NCBI RefSeq assembly: GCF_004745635.1
Contig: NZ_SRLB01000027.1
Span: forward strand, 1 to 64,000
Length of the DNA: 64,000 nt
Source of the DNA: Methylobacterium nonmethylotrophicum
GTDB lineage: Bacteria > Pseudomonadota > Alphaproteobacteria > Rhizobiales > Beijerinckiaceae
Direction: 5' to 3'
The translations under genes and the position numbers were made by a program. Shown here piece after piece: positions 42,747 through 50,878 of this stretch. Each line of letters begins with the position of its first letter. Position 1 is the stretch's first letter. The notes under the pieces are model-generated. The model worked only from the letters and a program-made list of their open reading frames with translations. It ran no database searches and was not told where the DNA came from.

Positions 42747-44090
42747 TCAGCCCCGCAGGCTCTGGGCGAGTTCGAGGAAGGCGTCCCGGCTCGGCGGCTG
42801 CCCGGGATCCTGGCGCAGGGCGTCGTAGATCCGCGGCACCAGCCCGATGGCCTGGTCGAGCTCGGCATCGCTGCCGGCCCGGTAGCCGCCCATCAGGCGC
42901 AGGTCCCGGGTCTCCTCGAAGCGGGCCATCATCGCCCGGAGCTTGCGGATCAGGTCGCGCTGCTCGGGCGTCCAGACCTCGGTGGCGAGCCGCGAGATCG
43001 ACCCGAGCAGGTCGACCGCCGGGTAGCGGCCCTGCTCGGCGATCGCCCGGTCGAGGACGACGTGGCCGTCGAGGGTGCCGCGGATCGAGTCGGCGACCGG
43101 GTCGTTGTGGTCGTCGCCGTCGACCAGCACCGAGAACACGCCCGTGATGCTGCCGCGGCCCTCGAGGCCGGGGCCCGCCCGCTCGAGCAGGCGCGGCAGG
43201 TCGGAGAAGACGCTCGGCGGGTAGCCGCGGGCCACCGCCGGCTCGCCGGCCGCCAGCGCCACGTCGCGGGCGGCATGGGCGTAGCGCGTCACCGAATCGA
43301 CGATCAGCAGCACCGATTCGCCGCGGTCGCGAAACGCCTCGGCCACGGCGAGGGCCACCTTCGGCGCCTGGCGACGCATCATCGGGCTCTCGTCGCCGGT
43401 GGAGACCACCACCACGGCGCGCCCGCGGCTCGGGGCGAGCGGGCCTTCGAGGAACTCGCGCACCTCGCGCCCGCGCTCGCCGACGAGCGCCACCACGACG
43501 CTGTCGAAGCCCTCCGCCCCCGCCAGCATGGCAAGCAGCGTCGACTTGCCGACGCCCGATCCCGCGAAGACGCCGATGCGCTGCCCGGCGCAGAGCGGGG
43601 TGAACAGGTCGAGCACCCGCACCCCGGTGCGCAACGGCGCCCGCACCCGGGCCCGGCCGAGGGCCGCCGGCGGGTCGGCGTCGAGGGGGGCGGCGCGCTC
43701 GCCGGGGGTGAGCGGCGGCCCGCCATCGGCCGGGCGCCCGAGGGCGTCGATGACGCGGCCCTTCCAGCTCGGGTCCGGCCGCAGCTCCGCCGGCCCCAGG
43801 CGATGGACCAGCGTGCCGATCCCGGCCTCAACCCGGCTCTCGTAGGTCTTGAGCGTGGCGCCCTCGGCGTCGATCCGGACGATCTCGCCGACCTGGCTCC
43901 GCCCGGTCCCCGCGATGGCCATCCGGTCGCCGAGGCGCACGAAGGGCGCGACGCCGCCGATGCGGCAGGCGCTCGCGGTGACCTCGCGGATCGGCCCGCC
44001 GATCCGCACCAGGGCCCCGTCCTGCCGCGCCGCCGCCACGGCCTCGGTCAGGCGCGCGATCGGATCCGGCGCCATCTCCCGGCCCGTCAT
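42747..44090 (-). CDS. fliI: Flagellum-specific ATP synthase FliI
   Basis: This 447-residue ATPase has Walker A GVFAGSGVGKSTLLAML (about residue 175), Walker B LLIVDSVTRYAHAARD and FSDLPRLLERAGPG, with the late GSITGVFSVLVDGDDHNDPVADSIRG. It powers unfolding and entry of flagellar export substrates with FliJ. The position in a flagellar cluster argues against a virulence type III ATPase (SctN). It starts one base after the flgF stop. Confidence 0.93.
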   Translation of the reverse strand: MTGREMAPDPIARLTEAVAAARQDGALVRIGGPIREVTASACRIGGVAPFVRLGDRMAIAGTGRSQVGEIVRIDAEGATLKTYESRVEAGIGTLVHRLGPAELRPDPSWKGRVIDALGRPADGGPPLTPGERAAPLDADPPAALGRARVRAPLRTGVRVLDLFTPLCAGQRIGVFAGSGVGKSTLLAMLAGAEGFDSVVVALVGERGREVREFLEGPLAPSRGRAVVVVSTGDESPMMRRQAPKVALAVAEAFRDRGESVLLIVDSVTRYAHAARDVALAAGEPAVARGYPPSVFSDLPRLLERAGPGLEGRGSITGVFSVLVDGDDHNDPVADSIRGTLDGHVVLDRAIAEQGRYPAVDLLGSISRLATEVWTPEQRDLIRKLRAMMARFEETRDLRLMGGYRAGSDAELDQAIGLVPRIYDALRQDPGQPPSRDAFLELAQSLRG

Positions 44091-44091
44091 C

Positions 44092-44820
44092 TCACGATCC
44101 TTGCGGCGAGAGCGACTTCACGGCGCTCTGGAGCGAGGATTCGGCCTCCTGGCTCGCCGCGGCGGCGCTCTCGAAGGCGCGCTGGATCGTGATGAGCTTC
44201 GTCATCTCCATGATCGGGTTGACGTTCGAGCCCTCGACGTAGCCCTGGACCACGCCGATGCCGGTGAAGTCCTGCACGGGCCTGGCCGGCAGGCTCGGCG
44301 TCACGGCGTTGCCGGGCGCGCGGGCAAGCGTCGCCTTCTTGTCGAGGGTGAATACGCCTAACGCCCCGACCTGGTTGGTGCCCTGGTAGATGCTGCCGTC
44401 GCGCGCGATGGTCGGCGGGCCGGCCTGCGGGTCGAGGAGGAGGGGCGAGCCGCCCGGATCGAGGACTGCCTGCCCGGTGAGGGTGCGCAGCTGACCCGTC
44501 GCGTCCATCGTCAGGCGGCCGTCGCGGGTATAGGCCGGCCCGGACGTGCCGGCGATCCCGAGCCAGGCATCGCCCTGGATCGCGACGTCGAGGGGGGAAT
44601 CGGTCTTGGCGATCGGGCCGGAGGCCCGCGTCAGGTAGGTGTCGCCCGAGTTCACGAAGGCCACCGCCCCCTTGGTCGCCTGGGCGAGCAGGGCCGAGAA
44701 CTTCGTCTCCTCGGCGCGGAAGCCCGCCGTCGCCATGTTGGCGACGTTGTTGGCGGTGGTGGTCAGGCGCTTGTCGAGAGCGACCTGGGCCGAGAGGTTG
44801 ACGTAGAGGCTGTTCTGCAT
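44092..44820 (-). CDS. flgF: Flagellar basal-body rod protein FlgF
   Basis: This 242-residue rod protein has the N-terminus NSLYVNLSAQVALDKRLTTTANNVANMATAGFRAEE and the C-terminus VNPIMEMTKLITIQRAFESAAAASQEAES, which pair to form the D0 coiled coil. FlgF is a proximal rod subunit. It lies between fliI and a DUF1217 gene. Its partner FlgG is not in the window. Confidence 0.92.
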   Translation of the reverse strand: MQNSLYVNLSAQVALDKRLTTTANNVANMATAGFRAEETKFSALLAQATKGAVAFVNSGDTYLTRASGPIAKTDSPLDVAIQGDAWLGIAGTSGPAYTRDGRLTMDATGQLRTLTGQAVLDPGGSPLLLDPQAGPPTIARDGSIYQGTNQVGALGVFTLDKKATLARAPGNAVTPSLPARPVQDFTGIGVVQGYVEGSNVNPIMEMTKLITIQRAFESAAAASQEAESSLQSAVKSLSPQGS

Positions 44821-44827
44821 CGCCGCC

Positions 44828-46054
44828 TCATGCCGCGTCGTTGCTGAACAGCGCCAGGATCGGGTCCGAGGCGGTGTTGTTCTGCGCGTCCCAGATCGCC
44901 GCGAAGCGCCGGGCGAAGGCCTCGACCTTGGCCGGGTCCTGGAAGCTCGCGAAATCGACCTTGCTGCCGATGAAGCTGGCGCGCTGCGCCAGGGCCTCGC
45001 TGGTGGTGGCGCCGCTCGTCGCGGGCAGGCCCAGCACCGTGTTGACGACCTGGGTCAGGGCGGTGTCGCCCAGGACGTCGTAGCCGCTGTTGAGCGTCGG
45101 GGCCTTGCGGGCGAAGTAGAGGGCGAGGCGGACGCCGGTATCCTCGGCGCCGGCATCCGATTCGAGGCTCTGCTGGAGATAGGCGTCGACCACGGCCTTG
45201 ACGTTGACGTCGGGCGCGACGTCCGTCCCGTTGCCGATGTCGACGGCGGTCTGGCCGGGATCGGACAGGAGGGCGTTGCTCACCGTCAGCGTGCGGGTCT
45301 TGCCGCCGGCGAGGGTGACGGTGTCGGCGTTCGCGCCGTCGCCGCCGGCCTCGCCGTCGAGGCCGAGATCGGTGTAGCCGGTCGTTTCGAAGGACAGGCG
45401 GCCCTGCATGGTGACGCTGACCTCCACCTTGCCCATCAGACCGCCGGCGCCCGACGCCGCGATCTGGGCGTTGATCGCCGTGGCGATCTCGGCCTGGGTC
45501 ACCTTGGCGAGGTCCGCGACCCTGCCGGCGAGGCTCGCCTTGTTGAGGACGATGGTGGCCGTCTTCGTCGTGGTCGCGTCGACCTGGGACGCGATCACGA
45601 AGCGCGCCTCGTTGGTGCCGCTGAAGTCGGTGGCCTCCGCGAGCGCTCCGGTGAGCGAGAGCTGCGCGCTGCCCGGCAGGGCATAGCCGCCGGCGGTGAG
45701 CGTCGGGTCGGTGCCGGTCGCGCTGGCCGCTTGCGAGAAGTCGAAGGCCTTCGCGAAGGCGACGTAGCGGTCATCCGCCAGGCGGTTGGCGAAGGCGGTG
45801 GAGTCGGCCGTGCCCTCGGTCAGGACCTTGCGCATGAACGCCTTGGCGTAGGTCATGTCCTCGAGGCCGAAGGCCTTCATGGCGTAGGCGTAGAGCCGCT
45901 GGTCGGCCATGAGGTCGTCGACCGACTTCACCTTGCCGATATTGGCCTGGTAGTAGGCCGTCTCGCGGGCCACGACCGCCTCGGCGCCCTTGCGCTGCAG
46001 CGAGGTCGCGAGGTTCCGCGACAGGAGCACGTAGCTCGTCAGGGTGCTGGTCAC
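44828..46054 (-). CDS. DUF1217 domain flagellar-cluster protein, enlarged form
   Basis: This 408-residue protein has the DUF1217 start STLTSYVLLSRNLATSLQRKGAEAVVARETAYYQANIGKV and a second family-like half at the C-terminus (AEDTGVRLALYFARKAPTLNSGYDVLGDTALTQVVNTVLG). Between about residues 115 and 300 is a Thr/Ala/Gly-rich segment with strand-like repeats, e.g. TATIVLNKASLAG and GLDGEAGGDGANADTVTLAGGKTRTLTVS, which looks like a variable domain. DUF1217 genes often sit in flagellar clusters of Alphaproteobacteria, and function is unknown. It is the first gene but one of the leftward cluster. Confidence 0.8.
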   Translation of the reverse strand: MTSTLTSYVLLSRNLATSLQRKGAEAVVARETAYYQANIGKVKSVDDLMADQRLYAYAMKAFGLEDMTYAKAFMRKVLTEGTADSTAFANRLADDRYVAFAKAFDFSQAASATGTDPTLTAGGYALPGSAQLSLTGALAEATDFSGTNEARFVIASQVDATTTKTATIVLNKASLAGRVADLAKVTQAEIATAINAQIAASGAGGLMGKVEVSVTMQGRLSFETTGYTDLGLDGEAGGDGANADTVTLAGGKTRTLTVSNALLSDPGQTAVDIGNGTDVAPDVNVKAVVDAYLQQSLESDAGAEDTGVRLALYFARKAPTLNSGYDVLGDTALTQVVNTVLGLPATSGATTSEALAQRASFIGSKVDFASFQDPAKVEAFARRFAAIWDAQNNTASDPILALFSNDAA

Positions 46055-46163
46055 GGATCGATCTCCGGCCGGTCGGCGCGGTGGGTCGGGGCAGCCGGCG
46101 GCCGCCCACGGACGGGTCTCCGCTCTAGGCGGCCACCCTTGCTCGAGGCTTGCCGCATCGCGC

Positions 46164-46733
46164 TCACAGCGGGGTCGGCCCGATGATGGTCTCGGTGGTG
46201 ATGACGATCCATCCGGCGCCGGTGCTGCGGATCGACAGCACCCGGCCGGCCCCCGGCAGGGTGGAGCCGACCCCGACCTCGTGCAGGCCGTCGCGGCCCT
46301 CGACGAGGGCCTGGCCGGCGGAGGCGCGCCGCAGGGCGAAGCCCGAGGGCGGCGTCGCCGGGCGCACCGGAAGGCCCTCGGCGGAGGCCGGCGCGGGCGC
46401 GGGCGGCGCCTCCGGCAGCGAGCCGGTGATCAGGGGATCGAGCTCGGCCTCGGGGGCCCGGTCGTCGGCGGGCGCGCGGCCCTGCGCGACGGTCCGCTTC
46501 CAGGCGAAGGGGCCGGCGGACGCCGGCAGCACTGCCCGCACGTCGTAGGGCCGCGCCGGCTGGGACAGGGTGTAGCCGGCAAAGCCCGTCGCCGTGAGCG
46601 CCAGCAGGATCGCGGCCCCGAACACGCCGCGCTCGGCCGCGGCCTCCCGGGCCCGGCGGCGGGTGATCAGGCCCGCGACCGGGCTCTCCGGGGGAAGGGA
46701 GGGGCGCTTCGTCGTGGCCGGATTTGCGGGCAT
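46164..46733 (-). CDS. Hypothetical protein with one membrane helix at the flagellar cluster edge
   Basis: This 189-residue protein has a cytoplasmic N-terminal stretch of about 38 residues and a single membrane helix (GVFGAAILLALTATGFAGYTL). A Pro/Ala-rich linker follows, then a C-terminal part with LVEGRDGLHEVGVGSTLPGAGRVLSIRSTGAGWIVIT, which looks like a small beta domain. I do not recognise a family. Its start lies about 50 bases from a TTGA-N7-TTAA site, and it stands 110 bases before the DUF1217 gene on the same strand, so it may head that cluster. Confidence 0.6.
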   Translation of the reverse strand: MPANPATTKRPSLPPESPVAGLITRRRAREAAAERGVFGAAILLALTATGFAGYTLSQPARPYDVRAVLPASAGPFAWKRTVAQGRAPADDRAPEAELDPLITGSLPEAPPAPAPASAEGLPVRPATPPSGFALRRASAGQALVEGRDGLHEVGVGSTLPGAGRVLSIRSTGAGWIVITTETIIGPTPL

Positions 46734-46784
46734 GGCCGGGATCGGTCGGAACGTGGATGGCTAACGAGGCATGAAGGATCAGGC

Positions 46785-46799
46785 TTGACGGACGGTTAA
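46785..46799 (-). promoter_or_regulatory. CtrA-like motif TTAA-N7-TCAA
   Basis: On the minus strand the sequence reads TTAACC, five bases and TCAA, i.e. TTAA-N7-TCAA, seven of eight positions of TTAA-N7-TTAA. It lies between the leftward hypothetical gene (start 46733) and the rightward PilZ gene (start 46899), at the head of the flagellar cluster. CtrA controls flagellar genes in other Alphaproteobacteria, so its position is fitting. Confidence 0.4.
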
Positions 46800-46898
46800 C
46801 GCGACCCGAGAGGCGCCCGCGAGGAGCGGCCGGGCGTTCCGCCGGCCCGGGAAATGCCGTAAGCGTTGCGCGACGGGCGCCAGGGGGCGGGGCAACGC

Positions 46899-47240
46899 AT
46901 GACCGATCTGAGGCAGGCCGACGGCGCCGGGGACGGGGAGGGGCGCGAGCACGAGGCCGCCGGTCCGATCCCCCGCGCGGGCCGGCGGCTGCGCGTCGTC
47001 CAGCAGGGACGGATCGTGCTCGGCCCCGACCGCCTCGTGTCGTGCCAGGTCCTGGACGTCTCGGCGGGGGGCGCGCGGCTGCGCCTGCCGGCCCGCGTGA
47101 CGCTGCCGGACGCGTTCACGCTCGTCATCGCGGCCCACGACCTGCGCACCGTCGCGGCGCGCCTGCGCTGGCGCCGGGGCGACTTCGCCGGGGTGACCTT
47201 CGGGACGGTGGGATCGCCGCCGGATCAGGCGCGAGCCTGA
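46899..47240 (+). CDS. PilZ domain protein
   Basis: This 113-residue protein carries a PilZ-type domain from about residue 26: the basic patch PRAGRRLRVVQ, then CQVLDVSAGGARLRLP (D-x-S-x-x-G) and VTLPDAFTLVI. It ends with ARLRWRRGDFAGVTF. PilZ domains bind cyclic di-GMP through these motifs and often adjust motility. The gene lies next to the flagellar cluster but on the opposite strand. ATG 46899 is preferred over 46866 for its position; the upstream part adds little. Confidence 0.8.
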   Translation: MTDLRQADGAGDGEGREHEAAGPIPRAGRRLRVVQQGRIVLGPDRLVSCQVLDVSAGGARLRLPARVTLPDAFTLVIAAHDLRTVAARLRWRRGDFAGVTFGTVGSPPDQARA

Positions 47241-47333
47241 GCCGATCGCCCTCGGCCGGAGCCGGCAAGGGCGGCGAGGCTCACGACGAGCCGTCCGCCT
47301 GCCCGCACGGCCAGGCCTGGCCGTGAACCGCGT

Positions 47334-48185
47334 TCACCCCTCCCGCTCGAAGATCAGGTTCAGGCGGGTCTTGGCGGTGCGGCGGTAGCCGTGGCGGGTG
47401 AGGAGGGCGGTGAGGTCGGTCTGCCACAGGTCGGTGCCGTCCTCGACGATGAGGAGGGCCGGGTGGAGCGAGCGCGGCGCCTGGCGCAGGAACGGCTCGA
47501 GGATCAGGTCCTCGGCGCCCTCCACGTCGAGCTTGACCGCGTCGATCCGGGTCAGGCCCTCGCCGCGCACGAGATCGAGGAGCGAGACCGCCGGCACCCG
47601 GATCGCCGCGCCCTCGTTGGTGCCCACGACCTTGAGGCTCGACTCGCCGCGGTTGCGGGGATCGACGAACAGGGTCATCTCCCCGGCCTTGTCGGCCACC
47701 GCGCAGGCCACCGCCTTGACGGTGCCGAACGGGTTCTGGGCGATGTTGAAGGCGAGCCTGTCGAACACGTCCGGCTGCGGCTCGACCGCCAGGATCCGGG
47801 CGCCGGGGCCGGCCTGCGCCGCCACGAACAGCGCGTAGGCGCCGACATTCGCCCCGATGTCGAGGAAGACGCAGTCCGGCCGCGCCCGGCCGGCCAGGAC
47901 CTTCTCGACCAGGATCCTGCGCTCGGCCGGGTCGAAGAACTGCGGGGTGAAGAGCACCTTCTTCTCGCAGTTGTTGTTGTAGGGGTGCAGGCGCATCCGC
48001 GCCCCGTAGCGCTCGACGTCGAGGGGCCGGCCGCGCAGCATCTGGATGGCGCAGCGGCGCAGGAGCAGGGCGAGGCGCCGCGCCCGCCAGTTCTCGTCGG
48101 GCAGGCGCTCGGTGCGCGAGACGATCCAGCGCACGAGCCCGGCGGGCGCGTAGGTGCCGAAGGGATGGAGAGTCTGTGTCATCAT
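47334..48185 (-). CDS. FkbM-family methyltransferase
   Basis: This 283-residue protein has the FkbM fold: motif I VFLDIGANVGAYALFVA (about residue 105), the post-I acidic residue in ILAVEPQPDVFDRL, and VSLLDLV...IDAVKLDVEGAEDLIL. FkbM proteins transfer a methyl group from SAM to hydroxyls of sugars, lipids or antibiotics. Its position next to the flagellar cluster and a DedA gene does not show its substrate. The start may be 48185 or the adjacent ATG 48182; the much longer ORF upstream continues through another gene and is rejected. Confidence 0.83.
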   Translation of the reverse strand: MMTQTLHPFGTYAPAGLVRWIVSRTERLPDENWRARRLALLLRRCAIQMLRGRPLDVERYGARMRLHPYNNNCEKKVLFTPQFFDPAERRILVEKVLAGRARPDCVFLDIGANVGAYALFVAAQAGPGARILAVEPQPDVFDRLAFNIAQNPFGTVKAVACAVADKAGEMTLFVDPRNRGESSLKVVGTNEGAAIRVPAVSLLDLVRGEGLTRIDAVKLDVEGAEDLILEPFLRQAPRSLHPALLIVEDGTDLWQTDLTALLTRHGYRRTAKTRLNLIFEREG

Positions 48186-48295
48186 GCCGGTTCGAAGCCG
48201 CAGGCCGCCGCGGCCGTCCCGCGCGGGCGCGGGGCGGGTGGGAATCTCGTGGCGCGCCTCATGCCACCCCGGCGGGCGGGCGGCAACGGGCGGCC

Positions 48296-48937
48296 TCAGG
48301 CGAGGGGACCCGGGATCGCCTGCTCGGCCTCGTGGGTCAGCCGCGCCTCGTGCCGGCGCACGAACAGCCACAGGGCGATCCCGCCGAACACCACGATGGC
48401 GAGGAGCCCGAGCCCGATCGGCCCGACGACGTGCTCGATCGAGCGGCCGCACAGATAGGCGCCGAAGCCCATCAGCGAGGCCCAGGCGAGGCCGCCGGCG
48501 GCGTTGAACAGGAAGAAGCGGCGGGCGTCGAACTGGTTCACTCCCGCGAGCAGCGCCGCATAGGCCCGCAGCATCGCGGTGAAGCGGCCGAAGAACACGA
48601 TCTTGCCGCCGTGGCGGCGAAACAGGTACTGGCCGAGCTTGAGCCGGCGATGGTCGAGGGCGATCTTGCCCCCGTGCTTGAGGAGCAGCGGCATGCCCCA
48701 GCGCCGGCCGACCCAGTAGCCGAGATTGTCGCCGATGATCGCCGCCGCCGCGGCCGCCAGCACCACGAGGCCGATGCGCAGCTGGCCGGTCGAGCCGGCA
48801 TAGACGGCGGCCGAGATCAGCGCGGTCTCGCCGGGCATCGGCACGCCGGCGCTCTCGAGGGTGATCACCAGGAAGATCGCCCAGTAACCGTAATGCGAGA
48901 TCAGGTCGGCGACCGGCAGGTCGTGGAGGAAATGCAT
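48296..48937 (-). CDS. DedA family membrane protein
   Basis: This 213-residue inner membrane protein has the DedA/SNARE-associated pattern. It includes YWAIFLVITLESAGVPMPGETALISAAVYAG near the N-terminus, GYWVGRRWG, and FGRFTAMLRAYAALLAGVNQFDARRFFLFNAAGGLAWAS. DedA proteins are lipid transporters or flippases that act on undecaprenyl phosphate or similar lipids, and they affect membrane homeostasis. It is divergent from the efflux operon across 317 bases. Confidence 0.9.
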   Translation of the reverse strand: MHFLHDLPVADLISHYGYWAIFLVITLESAGVPMPGETALISAAVYAGSTGQLRIGLVVLAAAAAAIIGDNLGYWVGRRWGMPLLLKHGGKIALDHRRLKLGQYLFRRHGGKIVFFGRFTAMLRAYAALLAGVNQFDARRFFLFNAAGGLAWASLMGFGAYLCGRSIEHVVGPIGLGLLAIVVFGGIALWLFVRRHEARLTHEAEQAIPGPLA

Positions 48938-49254
48938 GCGGGGTCCGCGGACAGTCGACGCCCGGCGGCGCCGTGTCGCGCCCGGGTGTCCTGAGAGGTG
49001 TCCTGAGATAAGGGATCCGATCGTGGCTCTTCCAGGGCAACGCTCGGGTGGCGTTCAGCAATCGTGAGGCAACATCGTCGTCGCACTGGCGACGCATTGC
49101 CGTGCGGAATGGCCGGGGTGGCGCCGGGGGGACGGCCACTGGCGGCGGCGTATCGGGGCGATGGGCCGCAGGCGCCATCCGCGCTGACGGTACGACATGT
49201 ATGGGCGTCGCGGGGGCGCGAGGTCGGTTTTCTAAGTCCGGGTTGTCCAGGTCG
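48938..49254. other. Divergent intergenic region, dedA and mdtA
   Basis: The 317 bases hold the 5' regions of both genes. I see no palindromic element of the type present inside the operon, no clear promoter boxes and no RNA gene. Open frames are shadows. Confidence 0.4.
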
Positions 49255-50655
49255 ATGAACGAATTGTCTCCCATCCGGACCGACGACGCGGTCGAGACGC
49301 CGCGCCGCCGGCGCGGCCGCGGCCCGGTCTGGCTCATCCTGCTGCTGGCGCTCGCCGCCGGCGGCATCTGGGCCTACCGCACCTACCTCCCCGACGGGTT
49401 CAGGAAGCCCGAGACGCAGCAGGCCAGCACCGGCCGCCGGGGCGGCGGGCGCCGCGGCGGCGGGGGTGAGGGGCCGCAGGCGGTCGGCGTCGCCGCCGTC
49501 CAGAAGGGCGACATGCCGGTGGTGCTCTCCGGCCTCGGCACCGTGACGCCGCTCGCCACCGTGACGGTGCGCTCGCAGGTGAGCGGCTACCTCACCCAGA
49601 TCGGCTTTCGCGAGGGCCAGACCGTCAAGGCCGGCGACTTCCTGGCCCAGATCGACGTGCGGCCCTACGAGGCTTTGCTCGCCCAGTACCAGGGCCAGCT
49701 CCTGCGCGACCAGGCGCTGCTGCAGAACGCGCGCCTCGACCTCGCCCGATACCAGACGCTCAACCGGCAGGACTCGATCTCGAAGCAGAACGTCGACACC
49801 CAGGCCGCCACGGTCAAGCAGTACGAGGGCGTCGTCGCCTCCGACCAGGCGCAGATCGACCAGCAGAAGCTCAACATCAGCTACGGCCGCATCACCGCCC
49901 CGGTCGAGGGCCGGGTGGGCCTGCGCCAGCTCGACCAGGGCAACTACGTCACCGCCGCGTCGACCAGCATCGTGGTGGTGACGCAGCTCCACCCGATCTC
50001 GGTGCTGTTCACCCTGCCCGAGACCGTGCTGACGCGGGTGATGGACCGGCTGCGCGCCGGCGCCACCCTGCCGGTGCGGGTCTTCGACCGCTCGGACACC
50101 ACCGAGATCGCCCGCGGCACCCTCGACACCGTCGACAACCAGATCGACGTCACCACCGGCACGGTGAAGCTGCGCGCCCTGTTCCCGAACAAGGACGACC
50201 GGCTCTTCCCCAACCAGTTCGTCAACGCCCGCCTCGACGTCGACACCGTGCGCGACGCGGCGCTGGTGCCGGCCGCCGCCGTGCTGCGCGGCACGCCCGG
50301 CACCTACGTCTACCTGATGACCGGCGACGACAAGGTCGCGGTGCGCCCGATCGAGATCGGCGAGAGCGACGGCGTGCGCACCGTTGTGACGAAGGGTCTC
50401 GCGGTCGGCGACCGGGTGGTGGTCGACGGGACCGACCGGCTGAAGGACGGGGCGCAGGTGCGCGTCACCGGCGGGCGGCCCGAGAAGGCGGCCGGGCCGG
50501 AGGCGGAGGCGAAGCCGGCAGCGCCGGCGGACGGGGAGGGCGCGGCGGCCCAGCCGCGGCCGGAGGGCCAGCGGCAGGAGGGGCAACGCCAGGATGGCCA
50601 GCGTCCCGAGGGCGAGCGCCCGCATCGCCGCCGCCAGCAGAGCCAGAACCCGTGA
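49255..50655 (+). CDS. mdtA: Efflux RND periplasmic adaptor, MdtA type
   Basis: This 466-residue membrane fusion protein has an N-terminal membrane anchor (about residues 25-43) and a Gly/Arg-rich linker (GRRGGGRRGGGG). A barrel-sandwich/lipoyl part follows (TVTVRSQVSGYLTQIGFREGQTV), then a helical hairpin of about 70 residues, a beta-barrel and a membrane-proximal domain. It ends in a charged low-complexity tail with repeats of Q-R-x-(E/D)-G. It bridges the RND pumps and the outer membrane factor. ATG 49255 (MNELSPIRTDD) precedes the anchor. Next is a 223-base gap holding a 171-bp palindromic element. Confidence 0.9.
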   Translation: MNELSPIRTDDAVETPRRRRGRGPVWLILLLALAAGGIWAYRTYLPDGFRKPETQQASTGRRGGGRRGGGGEGPQAVGVAAVQKGDMPVVLSGLGTVTPLATVTVRSQVSGYLTQIGFREGQTVKAGDFLAQIDVRPYEALLAQYQGQLLRDQALLQNARLDLARYQTLNRQDSISKQNVDTQAATVKQYEGVVASDQAQIDQQKLNISYGRITAPVEGRVGLRQLDQGNYVTAASTSIVVVTQLHPISVLFTLPETVLTRVMDRLRAGATLPVRVFDRSDTTEIARGTLDTVDNQIDVTTGTVKLRALFPNKDDRLFPNQFVNARLDVDTVRDAALVPAAAVLRGTPGTYVYLMTGDDKVAVRPIEIGESDGVRTVVTKGLAVGDRVVVDGTDRLKDGAQVRVTGGRPEKAAGPEAEAKPAAPADGEGAAAQPRPEGQRQEGQRQDGQRPEGERPHRRRQQSQNP

Positions 50656-50678
50656 CCATGACGAGGCGCACCGGCCAT

Positions 50679-50849
50679 AACCCTCCCCCCTCTGCGGGGG
50701 AGGGTGCCCCACGGAGTGGGGCGGGAGAGGGGAACCACGCTTCCGGAGAGGTCGCGCGCGTCATGAAGGACGCCACATCCGGCACCGTCGCGCTGCCCCT
50801 CTCCCGGCCTGCTCCGCTGGCCACCCTCCCCCGCAGAAGGGGGAGGGTT
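50679..50849. repeat. 171-bp composite palindromic element 1 (mdtA/mdtB gap)
   Basis: Outer arms of 26 bases (ACCCTCCCCC...GGGGGAGGGT) at each end are near-exact inverted copies of each other and each is palindromic. A second hairpin on the left (CCCCAC-gga-GTGGGG) and one on the right (GGCC...GGCC) lie inside. The core of about 60 bases between GGGGAACCACG and GTCGCGCTGCCCC is the reverse complement of the core of the second element at 54022. No gene is carried. Confidence 0.85.
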
Positions 50850-50878
50850 GAGCGTGCGCGTCTCACGAGGGCCGCCCG

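Noticed and set aside
42747..44090. Type III secretion ATPase of a virulence system (SctN)
   Set aside because: All neighbours are flagellar genes, so the gene is FliI.
47334..49367. A 677-codon fused protein of FkbM plus an N-terminal domain
   Set aside because: The part upstream of the FkbM start is antisense or out of frame with dedA and mdtA and has no family. The normal start is at 48185.
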